This document shows positions 42,561 to 54,720 of a stretch of 64,000 nucleotides of DNA, one piece after another. Each line of letters starts with the position of its first letter. The first letter of the stretch is position 1. Position numbers and translations under genes: made by a program. The notes beneath the pieces were generated by a model, which was given only the letters and a program-made list of their open reading frames with translations, had not been told where the DNA came from and ran no database searches. The stretch comes from Antedon bifida. Taxonomy: Eukaryota > Echinodermata > Crinoidea > Comatulida > Antedonidae. The DNA is taken from assembly GCA_963402885.1 (NCBI GenBank), contig OY727095.1:20651001-20715000 (forward strand), read 5' to 3'.

Positions 42561-43309
42561 TCTGTTATTAACTGTTAGTAATTAACATTTTAAACTGATT
42601 TATAATAAATATATTAAAAAGAAAAAAAATTTAAACTAAAATTTAGGCCCATCATTTTTTTTTTTTACACATTGTTTCAAACTTTTAATTCATGGGAACA
42701 TCGGCAGGAATATGTTTTCCCTGCTCATGATCATTCAAACGAAAATCTTCTAGAATCTTCTTTTATTGATTCGCGCGCGAATTGGAGGGAAGAGTCAAAG
42801 ATAGGGAAGAGCAATCACATGGCTGGCTGATGCTGGGGAGTGATCATCTGATCCAGAAGGAGCTACAGTATCTCTAATATAAGGTCGAACTCACAAGTTT
42901 TTCCAGTTGAACTTTTTAAGGTTTATGAATGTGGTAGACCTACTTATTTGCATCTATATTCAATGCGTTGAGTTTAGGTAGCCTAAAAACTAGTGAAGGC
43001 CTAGGCCTATATAAATAATAGACCTGGCCCTAGGCTAGTGTAATTAATATTAGGCATGTATGTGGGCCCTCTATAACTTGATAACATTATATTAGTACTA
43101 ACTATATTAAAATTGTAAAATAATGAAACAAGATTCTTATTAAATAGCAATAATATAATAAGAAGTAAACAGTAAATAATCATATTACAGTATTGTATAT
43201 AGAAAGTTGTATTACATTGTTGCCTATATATATATATATTTCCCCCAATCAATTTATACTAAACATTAGACAAGTAATATTGCATACTGAATTTTTATTC
43301 TTCATTGCA

Positions 43310-44390
43310 ATGCTTACCTGTCCACTTTGTCACTATTCAACTTACTCAATCAAATCATATTCTAAGCATTATAGAATTCATAGAAATGTACATAATTTCA
43401 ACTTTCCCTGTGGTGTTCCAAACTGTTTTATAACATTTTCTACTTACTCTGCACTACTTTTATTAGAAGATGCAGAAAGACAGAGTAAACGAAGAAATGT
43501 TTGGTCGCAAGAGAGAAAAATCAAAGAAAGGGAGGCATCTAAACTAAGGATGAGGAAGAAAAGGCAACTAGACAAAGAAGCGGCAGCTAAGGCTCAACTG
43601 ACAACAAAACCAAAGCGACAAACGAGAGCAGAGAAGATCAAATAAAACGAACAAAACGTTAAAGAGCGACAATATCAGAGGGATTACCAAAGGAATCGTC
43701 GAGCTAACTTGTCGGAGGCCAAAAAGGAAGAAATTAAAGAAAGAAGACGAGAGAAACGAAGACAAGAACGAGATGAGTTACAAATTGTAAATGCTAGAAA
43801 AATGAAAGAAAATGAGGGCTGAATTAGAGGCATTAAAAGAGAATGAGATCGATCATACATTGCAAGAGATCTTGGAAAATGAGTCAACGGAAAGATCAAA
43901 TGTGCAAGATGACAGTCTCTAATGCGGGCATGTGCAGCTATACCAAAAGCGCCAGAAGCATTTGTTGACACATTGGAGGATCTGCAACGAAAAGCATCCT
44001 TATCACCAAGAAAATCTGCGATCCTAAAGAAACGTGGCATTGGATGCAACAAAAACAAACTACCTTTAGCAATAACTGCTGGATTGAAGCAAAGAATAGA
44101 GATTATGAGAGGCAAGCGATTAACAAAAAACAGAGCAGCTAAAAGAGAGCTTTTGAGTATCTGTACAAAATACAAAAAGCAGAGAGCAGTTTGCAGGCTG
44201 TTAAAGGTGTCGCCCAAAAATACGACTGAAACACCAAGAAGATTCCAGTACAGGAATGCGAAGTCTCTTCTACCAAGCACAAGAAATGCAGTTAACAGAT
44301 ACTACGAATCAAATTTAGTAGAACTACCAGACCAGAAGCAAATTAGTAAAAATCCCTACAGAAGACCAGAGTCTTAGAAAAAACAGTTAA
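43310..44390 (+). pseudogene. Mobile-element-associated C2H2/basic-coil protein, broken
   Basis: A C2H2-like start (C-P-L-C-H-Y-S-T-Y, H-Y-R-I-H, then C-G-V-P-N-C) is followed by a Lys/Glu/Arg-rich coil. A later block at 43922-44377 contains F-V-D-T-L-E-D-L-Q-R-K and S-T-R-N-A-V-N-R-Y-Y-E-S-N. From memory, similar proteins are highly repeated in marine invertebrate genomes and function is unknown. It is interrupted by a TAA at 43643 and at least one frameshift near 43800-43925. Its 3' end abuts the end of the minus-strand frame at 44447. Confidence 0.55.
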
Positions 44391-44446
44391 ATCCATCCAT
44401 GCATCCTTTTTATGTCTGTGATGATTACCCTGTCTTTGAAATGTTT

Positions 44447-44990
44447 TTATAGTCCATTCTTCATGTGTGGAAAGCTGTATGGTTCAATGTCAATATCTTT
44501 GAGGTATTTTTTCATCTTGTCAATCAAATCATTTATGGTCACTTGTTCATCATCATAATTTTCAAGATATTCTGCTACTGCTTGAAAAGCCTCAGATTTG
44601 AAAGCATCCTTGGGTCTGCCAATGTTCTTCTGCATTTTGCAGCTCTCTGCTTTATAGTTTTTTTAAATATATTTGGCAATTTTTTTCCAGTTCTAAAGCT
44701 GCAAATATTATGATACACTGCATCGGCAGCTGGAAGATCCTGAACAAATACTAACCGTCCTCTCACTTTATCGGCCCATTCTCCTTTGAACTCATCGCAT
44801 GCTTTTAGAATTTTATTCTGAAAATCAAATGTTCTAACTGCAATCAGTTTATGTTCTGCCTTTTTGCCTTGGTACATATCTGCAAATCCACAAAATATAC
44901 AGTTATCTTTATAGCCGAAAGTCGATTCCTCTGATCTTAGTGATTGCAGTTCTTCCTCCTTGCCTGAATGCTTTAGTTTTAAGTAATAGG
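44447..44990 (-). pseudogene. N-terminal part of a CxxC / PIN-like element-associated protein
   Basis: On the minus strand from about 44990: C-I-F-C-G, then E-W-A-D-K-V-R-G-R-L, D-L-P-A-A-D-A-V-Y-H-N-I-C-S-F-R-T-G-K-K-L-P. After a frameshift near 44600 come G-R-P-K-D and Y-L-E-N-Y-D-D-E-Q-V-T-I-N-D-L-I. This cysteine/histidine pattern marks a family of long uncharacterised proteins repeated in marine invertebrate genomes. Only the first 180 or so residues are present, truncated at 44447. A later part of the same family appears at 47235-48000. Confidence 0.6.
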
Positions 44991-45469
44991 TAATTGATCT
45001 AGTGTTAGTGAAATTACTTTGGCACTTTCCTTGTCCAGAACCTACTTTGTTTAAGCATTCGATAACAAAGAAGCTTCTTTGCCATAATAATACGCTGTTT
45101 GTTGACCACCATATTGGTGAAAAACTTGCATCAAGCTTAAAGCTTAAGCTTCAAAATGTGGGGTCCAGGCAACATTATTTAAGTAAGGTAAGGTAAGAAA
45201 CATGTAAAAAAACATATGATAATTTAACTTGGAACAGATATATTAATATTAACTTAAACAATAATAGTAGAAACAAGGTATAATGTAATTTGAACTTAAA
45301 ACAAGATATAAAATTAATAATTTTGAGTTTAAATTTTTTTTTTTTTTTAAACCAAAAGCAAAAAAAGTGTAATATAATTTAGGAAAGTTGGGGAGGATTG
45401 GTTTATTTACTGAAAGAAAAATAATAATTAATTTGGTCGTTTTAGATGTCCTTATGATAAATAAATAAA

Positions 45470-45625
45470 CAGATATAAAAGCAAACCAAGGATGGATCCC
45501 TGTGGCACACCACACGAAACTGGCCACAGCTCAGAGGTAATATCATTGATCGATGTATATTGATGTCTGTCACTTAAATAATTTACAAACCACTGAAGTG
45601 GTACACCTCTTATACCATAGAAAAT
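45470..45625 (-). pseudogene. LINE reverse transcriptase fragment (CR1/Jockey-like)
   Basis: The minus strand encodes G-V-P-L-Q-W-F-V-N-Y-L-S-D-R, then C-G-V-P-Q-G-S-I-L-G-x-L-L, the RT motif GVPQGSxLGPLLF (at about 45484-45516), with Pro replaced by Leu. Upstream and downstream RT motifs are not in frame. It differs from the Tx1-like RT in this window (GIRQGCPLS) and belongs to another LINE group. Confidence 0.8.
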
Positions 45626-46875
45626 CAACTTTACAGTAGCCTGCCTAGCCTATCTCCTTTAGTATAGTCAGTACTTAGTTTTTTAGGCTAATTACTATTA
45701 AAGCATAGCCTAGATTAAACCTAGATGTCCCGACACAGTAGGCTTTAGTTAAGTTCAATGATGTACATTAAATTGAATAGAACTGTATGATTTTACAATT
45801 AATTGTGCTATATTATTATATAGGTTAACCTGACGTTATGATTATATTATTATTAGGCCTAATTATAATAATTTTCTAATTCATTTTTACAAATTATGTC
45901 GGTTGCTCTTCATTGAACGTAGGCCTATACAAATAAATCATGTGCTCAGTTTGAAAATTATGATCGGTTTCTTTTAAAATGAAAAATGGACATTCAACTG
46001 TCGGAAAAAGGTAGGCGAGTATGAATTTACAGATTAAAGCAAAACTTCTCAAATTTATTAAAACCATTATTCTTTCTTAATCAGTTAAACCTACTTCCTT
46101 GGCAAGTACACCTCGGTTTACTCTTCAACATCTTTGGATTAAAAAAAATGTATTAAAATAATATTAATTTACAGTGTTTCTTACAGGTATAACGATATCA
46201 CGAATCTGTTATTTAATCATAACAATTATTAAATCAACTAAAAATTATTACCTTTTTCGGACTTTTACTTGGACGTCTCGCTGGCAGAATGTTAAATGTG
46301 ATTTCATCACTGACAATGCTTGTGCAAGTCCACTTCGCATGCCACCAACTACTCACTTTCGCCTGTTAAATGATGCATGGATGAGCTCACTAGGCAGGCC
46401 AAGACCCACTTTACAATGCAACTGATCAACATGTCCATCATGTGGATTTTTGGAGTCACAGAAAATCAATTTTCTCCGTAGGTTTTTAAGAAGTCTTGGA
46501 TGTTTAATTCTGGAAAAACAAAAGGCAATGTATTGTTTTGTTTTTTTTATCTCTTTATTGGTTCATCAATATTGATCATCTATTTATAAAATCTCACCAA
46601 CGTTGTTGATTTCTTCATCGGTCATGTGATTTATGTTTCCATGTATTTTAGCGAATTGTGTAAATAACAAGCTGTTTTTCATTTCATTTATTTCGTCTTT
46701 TATAAATAATAAAAAATCACAAGGTACAAGCACTTTAGGGGGTAGACGGGATTGTCTAAAAGTGAAACAAAACACTATTGAGTGACTCTTCGATCCCCTA
46801 AAGTGTAAAAATGAAATAAATACAGAAAAAGTAACACAAATATATACAACAGTTTAAAATAACATTTCATTGAGT
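45626..46875. other. No convincing feature
   Basis: The interval contains a frame at 46174-46425 and its extension to about 46490 with C-x2-C (C-P-S-C-G-F) and A-C-A-S-P-L-R-M-P-P-T-T. It may be part of an old element but was not recognised. Confidence 0.35.
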
Positions 46876-47226
46876 TTAGACAGGTATTTGAAACAGGTTT
46901 TTCTTAAGTGAATATATAAATGATGACAGGGAAAAAATTAGACTATCTTTACCATTTGGAGGCAAGTTATTGAACAGACGTGGAAATGAATTAAAAATAT
47001 TATAATGAGCAGAATTTGTTCTTGAAATACTATGGACAAATACTACAGAATTAAGGTGTCGCAAATTTTGAGTAATGTACCCCTCTATTGAAATATCAAT
47101 TTTCTTGTATAAGGCACTTAACATTAGTCCAGGCAATCTGTGGATTGACCCAAAACAAATTGCAATAGTTTCCAAATTTTTTTCTTGTTCTGTAGGTACT
47201 GGAGCATCTTCGTAAGTGACATACAA
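46876..47226 (-). pseudogene. Possible LINE C-terminal fragment
   Basis: A 116-codon frame on the minus strand ends S-R-T-N-S-A-H-Y-N-I-F-N-S-F-P-R-L-F-N-N-L-P followed by F-I-Y-S-L-K-K-N-L-F. The R-x-N-x-x-x-x-x-x-F/P-R-L-F/W-N-x-L-P pattern is what ends many LINE ORF2 proteins. The rest of the protein is absent. Moderate to low certainty. Confidence 0.45.
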
Positions 47227-47234
47227 GATCTTCA

Positions 47235-48000
47235 GAAATACCTATTTCAACGAAACCCATTTAACACAGAAGACTACGTCCTAAATCTTTAAGGAGCATT
47301 GCTACTGGTATAAATGCACATTCTAACGTAAATTGTGACACTGCAAAGTATGTTGGACAAGAAATTGTACTATCAATGAGAAACAAAAGCGTAATCGAAT
47401 TAAAGTTCACAAAAAAGAATCAATCTATTACAATGAGTTCAAAATCTTCTGTGAAAATCAAAGATGAAGTTGTCTTTGTTGATCCTCTACTGCTATTCCA
47501 ACGTCTGATAACTGCTGGTACTAGATTGGATAGATTACCAAACATATTTAAGTATGAACTTTGTTTGTAGCCACCAGCGTTATTTGAATCTCAAACATGA
47601 GATCGGCAAATAAAGCTACACTAGCAGATTACCTGTGGTCTAAAGCAATAGAAGTTCACCAAAGTCACCAAAAGAAGTAAAGTATGTAAGAAGGAGTGAT
47701 GGTTCTGTTGGTTTAGAAGTGTACTTCGATGATGAAATGGTTTTACAAACCAAGAAAGAAGATTTTTTGTTAAATTCAAAAAACAAACAAAGGTGACTTA
47801 TTAGCTAAGAGGCTAGAAGAAAGGGGCTGTGAATGTTATCACTCAGATGGTGATCGCATAGCATGACGCTTTGATCGATTCGCATGAACAAATTCACCTA
47901 GTAGAAAATCGGCTTTATGAGGCTGAAATAAATGCGATTGATCACAAAATTGTTGAGCTCAAAGAAATCTAAGCGATGGAGCAACTAAATTTGTGTGGGA
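47235..48000 (+). pseudogene. Central part of a CxxC / PIN-like element-associated protein
   Basis: The plus strand reads S-L-R-S-I-A-T-G-I-N-A, then D-P-L-L-L-F-Q-R-L-I-T-A-G-T-R and L-P-N-I-F-K-Y-E-L-C. After several stops come V-Y-F-D-D-E, N-K-Q and L-L-A-K-R-L-E-E-R-G-C-E-C-Y-H-S-D-G-D. In the family as I recall it, this central region precedes a G-C-D-T-T-S motif reminiscent of PIN/FEN nucleases, not preserved here. Orientation is opposite to the N-terminal piece at 44447-44990, so these are separate or rearranged copies. Confidence 0.55.
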
Positions 48001-48230
48001 TATATTCATTGGAAATGTCAGTTATTACAATATTGGAATTTTTCCTTCAGGTTGGGTGAAGAGCAGGTCAGCAGAAACTGAGTTTGAAATTCCTAGCGCC
48101 CATGTAGTCCAGACAACCTATGAAAAAAAAGGGGGTAAACCTTTTTTATCTGATTTAGTACCTAATAGGACACTTCATTTTCAAAATCTACCAAAATCAG
48201 AATAGTGGAACAAATAATTTAGGGGTCATT

Positions 48231-49410
48231 TGAGGTCAAATAGGTAAAATTTGGTATTAATCACATATTTAGGTATAACTTATGACTGATATACGATATT
48301 TTATCAAATGACGTATCATATCATAGCTATTTAAATTATTTGGGTGAAAATTAAATTTTTTCAAGAATTATTTTTTGGTAAAAATGGAACTTCTTAACAT
48401 ATTATTTAAACAAAATTTTACAAATATTTTGCCTATAGTATAGTTATGATGAATTTACAATATCAAAACTTAAACTTAAATTGGTACGGAATTACATGAA
48501 TTTAAATAGAAACACTCAAAATTTGAGGTCAAATAGGTAGGTCAAATTTGGTATTAATCACTTTTTTTGTATATAACGTATCACTGGTATAACATATTTT
48601 AGCTATTTAAATTATCTATACTAATACTAATACTTATCGCTCGCTCCCCCTCTAGGAAGTGTAGACGATGGTTCTCGAATTATTGAAAATGCTTGACATT
48701 CGTAAAACTAAATAATTTGTTTCAGTGTTTTAGATGATTATTAACATTTTAAAGTATAGTTTTTATTGTTTGGTAGGGCCCTTTGGGGAGGCGGAGTTCA
48801 TTTGAGGGAGGTGCTTAATCGAGGGATATATGTTAAATTTTTATTTTAACTGCTCCCTTGTGTATAAAAGAGGGAAAATAGTTGAAACCAGGTTGTTGCA
48901 AGGTGAACTTATCGTAAACCCGGAAATTACTTTGACCGCGAAGAATTGAAATTGAGTTGAAAATCTACTGTTGAAATCATAAATTTTGTTAAAAAACTCT
49001 TTATAATATCTTTCTAAGATAGAAATATGGAACAATAGCGTCGAACTGAACACTAATGTTATCAAATCTACGTTTCGCGGTACATCTGAGGTAGATAAGG
49101 TAGATATCCAAGGCGGAGATTTGTACCGAAGTTTTTGCATTGTGCTCGCCTATGTCAGAATTAACCATAATTTATATATAGATGATGATACATTATACTT
49201 TTTGGGTGAAAATTGTAACTTTATTCAAAATTGAAAATGTTTTAGTAAACATATAACTGAATGAAACATTTTGTTTGACAGCTTTATCAATAGATTATCT
49301 ATGATAATTAAAGTTAAAACTATAATATCAAAAATTAAATGGTAATTGGTACAAAAATACATACATTTAGAATAAAAACACTCAATTTGAGGTCAAATGT
49401 CAAATTACAT
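48231..49410. repeat. About 290-bp repeat in two to three diverged tandem copies
   Basis: The word ttgaggtcaaataggt recurs at 48231 and 48523, and as ttgaggtcaaatgtca near 49387. Companion words (ttgggtgaaaatt, taaattggta, aacactcaa) occur in the same order. The third copy is interrupted by about 550 bp (48620-49180) of unrelated sequence that may be an insertion. No coding sequence. Confidence 0.65.
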
Positions 49411-50704
49411 TGCCATCGATTGAAGTGTTAATAATAATAATATTAATTACTTACATGGTGATACAACATTACTGGCAAATAAATAATTGAGTTCTGTTGA
49501 CATTTTCACAAAAAATAACATTTTGACTCCTTGTGATTGACTACAATTTGCTAGAACTCAATCAGCAAGAATTCAAGATAACTTTACAGTTACAATAATA
49601 AAGTTGTCAACTAGACAATATTTAAGTTTAAATTAAACTAATTGATTACTGTATATGCAGTTAAGAACTAAGCTAACCTGGTTATGGCCTCTGTGCCTAG
49701 GCCGGGTATTCTTTCATGGATGCAGACTCCATGGTGGATGCCACCTTCTGTTAGGTTGTGTAGCTTAGCTTCTTAACTTTTAAATCAAATTTGATTGTTG
49801 TATAGATTCCACATAAGATACTCTGTACTATTTACAAATTAATATTTAAATATTTTTTTGATACTTTCTATGATAAGTAAATAAATGTGTGTTATTTATA
49901 GAGACCAATATCATAATATTATGATGAATAAACTGCATATTTTGTCAGCAATCATTATCAAATGGACAGAATAAATTAACACAGAAAGGATGCGATAGTA
50001 TTACGAAGGCAAGCAACACCAGAGGCAATGATGTCGAAGTTACACCTGGTCAGACTGTACATTGAACAGGTAGCGGAACAATTCTTCCCTGAGAGGATTC
50101 GGCCTTGTGGCGATTCCCCTCCTTTAGCACGTGGTTTCAGCAGCAACGCACATAATTCTCTCTGAGCGGCGTGCCAAAGACATTTTTGACATGCTCTCTA
50201 GGAAATCAACACGTGTACCTCTCGCAAATAAAGTGAACAGCGATGGCCAGGACATGTTCAATAACTGGTGGTGAATAAAAGGTAACTGATATGCCGGTCA
50301 AATAACATGCCGCAAAGAAAAAAATTGCGAGAGAATTCTGGAGCGCGTGTGAAAAAGACTTACGTCCGACAAGCATAATACTATGCCTAAAATTAAACTT
50401 TAGCTAATATGCTTAGCCCTAACCTAGAGGCCTATGTAGAAAATAATTTAATCAATTTTGATATAATAATAATTGGTGTAATATTAATAATGATACACTA
50501 TTCCTGTTTTAGTAGGCTAGGTATATTACGAACGATTTTTATTTATTTTTGTCCATGTATGTACTAATAAACCTGCCGCTAGTTTCCTTCACTTGTATTT
50601 TGACTCCAAATGTGATAACTAACTTCATCGTGTGAATACCACACCTTAGAAGTATTACCTCATGAGTACTTTAATGAAAAAAACAAGTAACAAATAAATC
50701 CTTA
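49411..50704. other. No recognisable feature
   Basis: AT-rich DNA with a small imperfect palindrome near 49715-49740 (catggatgcagactccatgg). A GC-richer patch at 49990-50280 has coding-like texture but stops in all frames. No family recognised. Confidence 0.4.
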
Positions 50705-51025
50705 AATTAATGATTTTACAGGCGTGTTTCTCGCACACTGTTCGCGAATTTCACATATTTTACATATTTCACATATTTCACATATTTTACCCCGTTCCAG
50801 AACTCGGTTTTACGGTGATCGTGCTTTCGCTGTCGCAGCCCCAAAACTCTGGAACACTCTACCCCTCGAAATACGCTCATCAAAATCTGTAATCACATTT
50901 AAAACTAAACTCAAAACTCATCTCTTCAGAGAAGCATAATCACACGCTACTACTTGCACATATCTTGGAAAACACAGCGCTTTGAAACCTTTGTCTCTTG
51001 CGCTTTATAAATGTTATTTATTATT
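50705..51025 (+). pseudogene. LINE ORF2 C-terminus with 3' tail (CR1/L2-like)
   Basis: The frame encodes Y-G-D-R-A-F-A-V-A-A-P-K-L-W-N-T-L-P-L-E, then F-K-T-K-L-K-T-H-L-F-R-E-A and a stop, the hallmark C-terminus of CR1/L2/Jockey-like ORF2 proteins. The 3' tail (50948-51025) is shared with 5713-5810 and ends in the TTATTA run. The element is heavily 5'-truncated. The start contains a short cacatatt tandem at 50752-50786. Confidence 0.85.
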
Positions 51026-54000
51026 ATATTCAATGTTCAATATTTTTTGTTTTTCTCTTGAACAGTAAAAGTTTCACTTATTATAAGCGAGCGGTGAAGC
51101 AGAATGAAGGCTGTGAAGTGAAGCCAAAATTGCAAGTACAGCTACGGCAATATGACACTGTGTTACAGAATAGGAAAATTTGTGAAATGGTTGATCTTCC
51201 GACGACTCGTTATCATTAACCATATTAATTACTTTTGTAAAATTATCGTTCTTCCCATTTATCAAGTCAATATTTTATGAAAATTTATCAAAACAGTGAA
51301 AAAATAGATATGTTTTCACTTTACGTTTGCCGATTTTCGCACTGAAAAGCCTTCAAAATAAATGAAGCGTAACGTATACTGTACATTCCTGCTGAGCAAG
51401 ACGATACATGTGCTCTCTGCCCATGCCTGGCATCGTCACGTGATAAGCAGATACAGTGTACAATACCAAACTGGTCGGGTCGAGTATATCCCGTCTATAA
51501 TCACAACATGAACGATGTACAGTATTTGATTGAAGGTTGACTCGACCTTCCGGAATGGTATAGATAATATAGCTTGAATGAGAGAGTTGGAATATTTGTA
51601 AACATAAGTATTGCTAATTTAACAAGTGTAGCCTATAGTAAAAGGCATGGTAGTATCAATTCGCATACACTAGCTAGCTCAATTTTTAACTGGGCCGGAT
51701 CGGCTAAGTCTCCTTTCCTACTAGGTCTACTTGCTTGATGCAGTATCCGCTTTTTTTGGAGAGTAAACTATTTTAGGCCTACTTAGACGATCGGGACACC
51801 ATACGTGCAGACGGCGATCGGACCTTGTTTTAATTGCCTCAATATTTACAGTCGATTTTGTAGAACGTTTTAGGTTTAGATTGTTTAGGAGTTTGGTTGA
51901 TAGGATGGGTTTGGAATCCACTGAGTTTTGTTATTTATGGGCCAATCGTCTAGTAGGCTAGCTAGGCCCATGGGCCCCAATGTTTTAACGTAGCCATCGT
52001 GGCATGGAATCCCTAGTCAGAATGGCTCTCACCATAAAAAAAATGATTTAGGCTAGTACGTGAAGCCCATAATACAATCTGTACTATAGAGGTATAAAAA
52101 CAGACAGATAATTTATGACTCCATCATGATCTGTACTAAATTTTGTATTTCATTAACGGCCGCATTCGAGTTCGAGCTAAAACTTTAAAAATGACGTCAT
52201 TTTAATTCATAAACCGAACTTCAACTACATCGCCAACTAAATCAGGCCAACCTTGACTAAATCGCGACGGATTTTGATCGATTTTTTTAGTTCTCGAGGG
52301 GGCAGGCTAAATGGTCGACTAAATGGTATTTAAACAAGGTTTATAAAAAATGTAACAGTCATTTTTTTTTTTATTCGCGACAACATACATCGCTGGTCTT
52401 TAAAAACCAGGAAAACAACGGGGATCAGACAATCGCATGTTTATTCACACAACACGGAATTGATACAAGGCGTCTGGTTCATGAAGACCTTTCGAGTTGT
52501 TAGAACTTTTCATCAAGTTGAGGGCGGATGTCAATAAACTATGACAGAGCCATATATTATATAAAGAGTTACGACATTGAAAATTAGAAGCCATTTTTGT
52601 GTCAAAGAATTCGCACGCTGAGGGCGCGCGCGTCTCTTTTGTATAGCGTTTTCCTATAGTTCATGCATTATTTTTAGATTTTGTTTGTCTATGAAAGAAT
52701 GCTTATATTCCGTTTTTATATTAGTAATTAATTTTATTAATGGTATTAATTTGGTAACATATATATATTGTGTCTATAATAACAAAAGAATAAATGCTAG
52801 GGCCTACAAGCAAGTCAGGATACATCAAAGCATGAACCAATACAAAAAACACACAAATTCACCCCTCTTTTTATACAGTATATGGCTCTCTGTCATCATT
52901 TTTTTTTTGATTCATCATTTCATTTGTAATAATTTGCCTTTATTATTTTAATATTGTTCATACCCTATTCAATATATTAACAAATATATCCATGACACTT
53001 TCTTATTTTATTTAGTCATCAAAGCATGCATTATGAATTGAAAATATTACATAATTGTTATTAATAGGACGTAGTTATGGGATGTTTCAATCCAAAATCA
53101 ATCAATCGAACTTTATAATGTAAAAATAGAAAGACAATTAATTCAGCAACTATACAACGTCAGGCTAGGTATATAGCTAGCGTACGATGTTCGTACGTTA
53201 CCGATGTTTACCAGCTAGGCCTACAAAACTAAGCCTAGCTAGGCTAGGCCTAAGACCGTCCACGAGAGGTCGATCGCCGCGAGCTACTTAGGTAGTGCAT
53301 TGTTTCTCACTTTTTATCATAATTTACCATAAAACGTACATTTAAGACAAGGAATGACATGGTTTAATGTTTTTAAAGTGATATATATGTATTATTTTCC
53401 AAAAAACGTCCAAAATTGCAGGTAAGGGGTCTTTAAAAGCAATTTTAAACCCAGAATCAGCCTTTAACAAAACCGTGTACAGTATCAACAGTAACATTTT
53501 TCCTTACTGAGTGACAGTGACAAAATCTATTGAAATTGTATGTGATTTTCACCACATAATGCATTAAATATATGGATTCCAAAGAGTTTTTAGCCCTCTA
53601 ATTAATTTTGCTCTTTTGGCGTTCCATAGAAACCAAAATATTGAACATTGAGTATGCGAAATTCGTGAACAGTATGCGAGAAAAACATACTGTAAAATCA
53701 CCAATTTAACGGATTTATTGTTACTTTTATGTGATTTTTCTTCATTAAAGTAGGCCTACTAATTCTAAGGTGTGGTATTCAGGATAAAGTTGGTTAACAA
53801 ATTTTGAGTTAAAATACAAGGCAGGTGCGAAAGGGAACTAGCGGGCCTAGGCTACAATTTCGGTGATTTCCTGCCTCGCAATGTTGGGAAATAATAAAAT
53901 GATGCCTCACATTTTTTGATGATGGTAAAACGATGCCTCGCATAAATTTCTCGCTTGCCTTTCCTGCCTCGCACTTTGTTACTACCTCCTACAAGTACTA

Positions 54001-54564
54001 GGCTAAGTTGACCACCATCTGTAGGACTAGACTAGCTTTGGAATTAAATCTTTCTTTTTTTTTAGTACGACTTTATTTTATGGTAGGCTATAGCCTAGCT
54101 CTAAGTATGAATAGGAGGAATGTATTTAGTGTGGTGATGTTTGTGCTATTGTGGCTTTGCTTATCCACACTAGTGTAAAGTCAAATTTTGATAAGTAAAT
54201 AATAACCAAATTTAAAAAAAAAACATTTTAAAATTTTAATTTATTGGATCTACACACTACACAACAAATACAGTGAAACTTCCCTTTTACATACCCTTTT
54301 GTTGGAATGTGTTCAAAGACTAAATGTTTTTAACTAAAAATGTTATCTATACTGTACACATAACTAATAACAGTAGTTGCTTAACAGGAAAATGCTATAC
54401 AATTATACTTATAAAGGAAATATTACACTTATTTATTATAAACATTTTTACCTGTGAACATAGGTTCAGGTTCCACTGAAAATTAAACAAAATATTGATA
54501 TTAACATTGAAATGTATGTGTTGCATTTACTAATTAAGTTTCCTGTTTTGTTTTATTAAATAGA
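51026..54564. other. 3.5 kb without recognised genes
   Basis: Open frames here are short and lack protein character. TAGGCCTA-type words are dense near 51770-51970 and 53210-53250. No terminal repeats, RNA genes or coding exons could be supported. Confidence 0.4.
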
Positions 54565-54720
54565 TATACAAGAATGACACCAGAAAGATTTAATCAACTT
54601 GTGTCCTTAATTCAGCCCCATCTGAAAGAGAGAAAAAACAGAGGTAGAATTGCTATCTCGGTGGAGGAGGGATTTTAGTCACTTTGCGGTACCTTGCAAC
54701 TGGTGATAGTCAACTTTACG
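54565..54720 (+). pseudogene. HARBI1/PIF-Harbinger-like transposase fragment
   Basis: The plus strand encodes Y-T-R-M-T-P-E-R-F-N-Q-L-V-S-L-I-Q-P-H-L, then a basic stretch with I-S-V-E-E. After a frameshift near 54671 it reads L-V-T-L-R-Y-L-A-T-G-D-S. This is the N-terminal signature of HARBI1-like DDE transposases (M-S-x-x-x-F, ... L-x-x-T-L-R-Y-L-A-T-G-x-S). The catalytic domain is missing. A TTAAATAG before the block resembles a splice acceptor. Confidence 0.8.
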
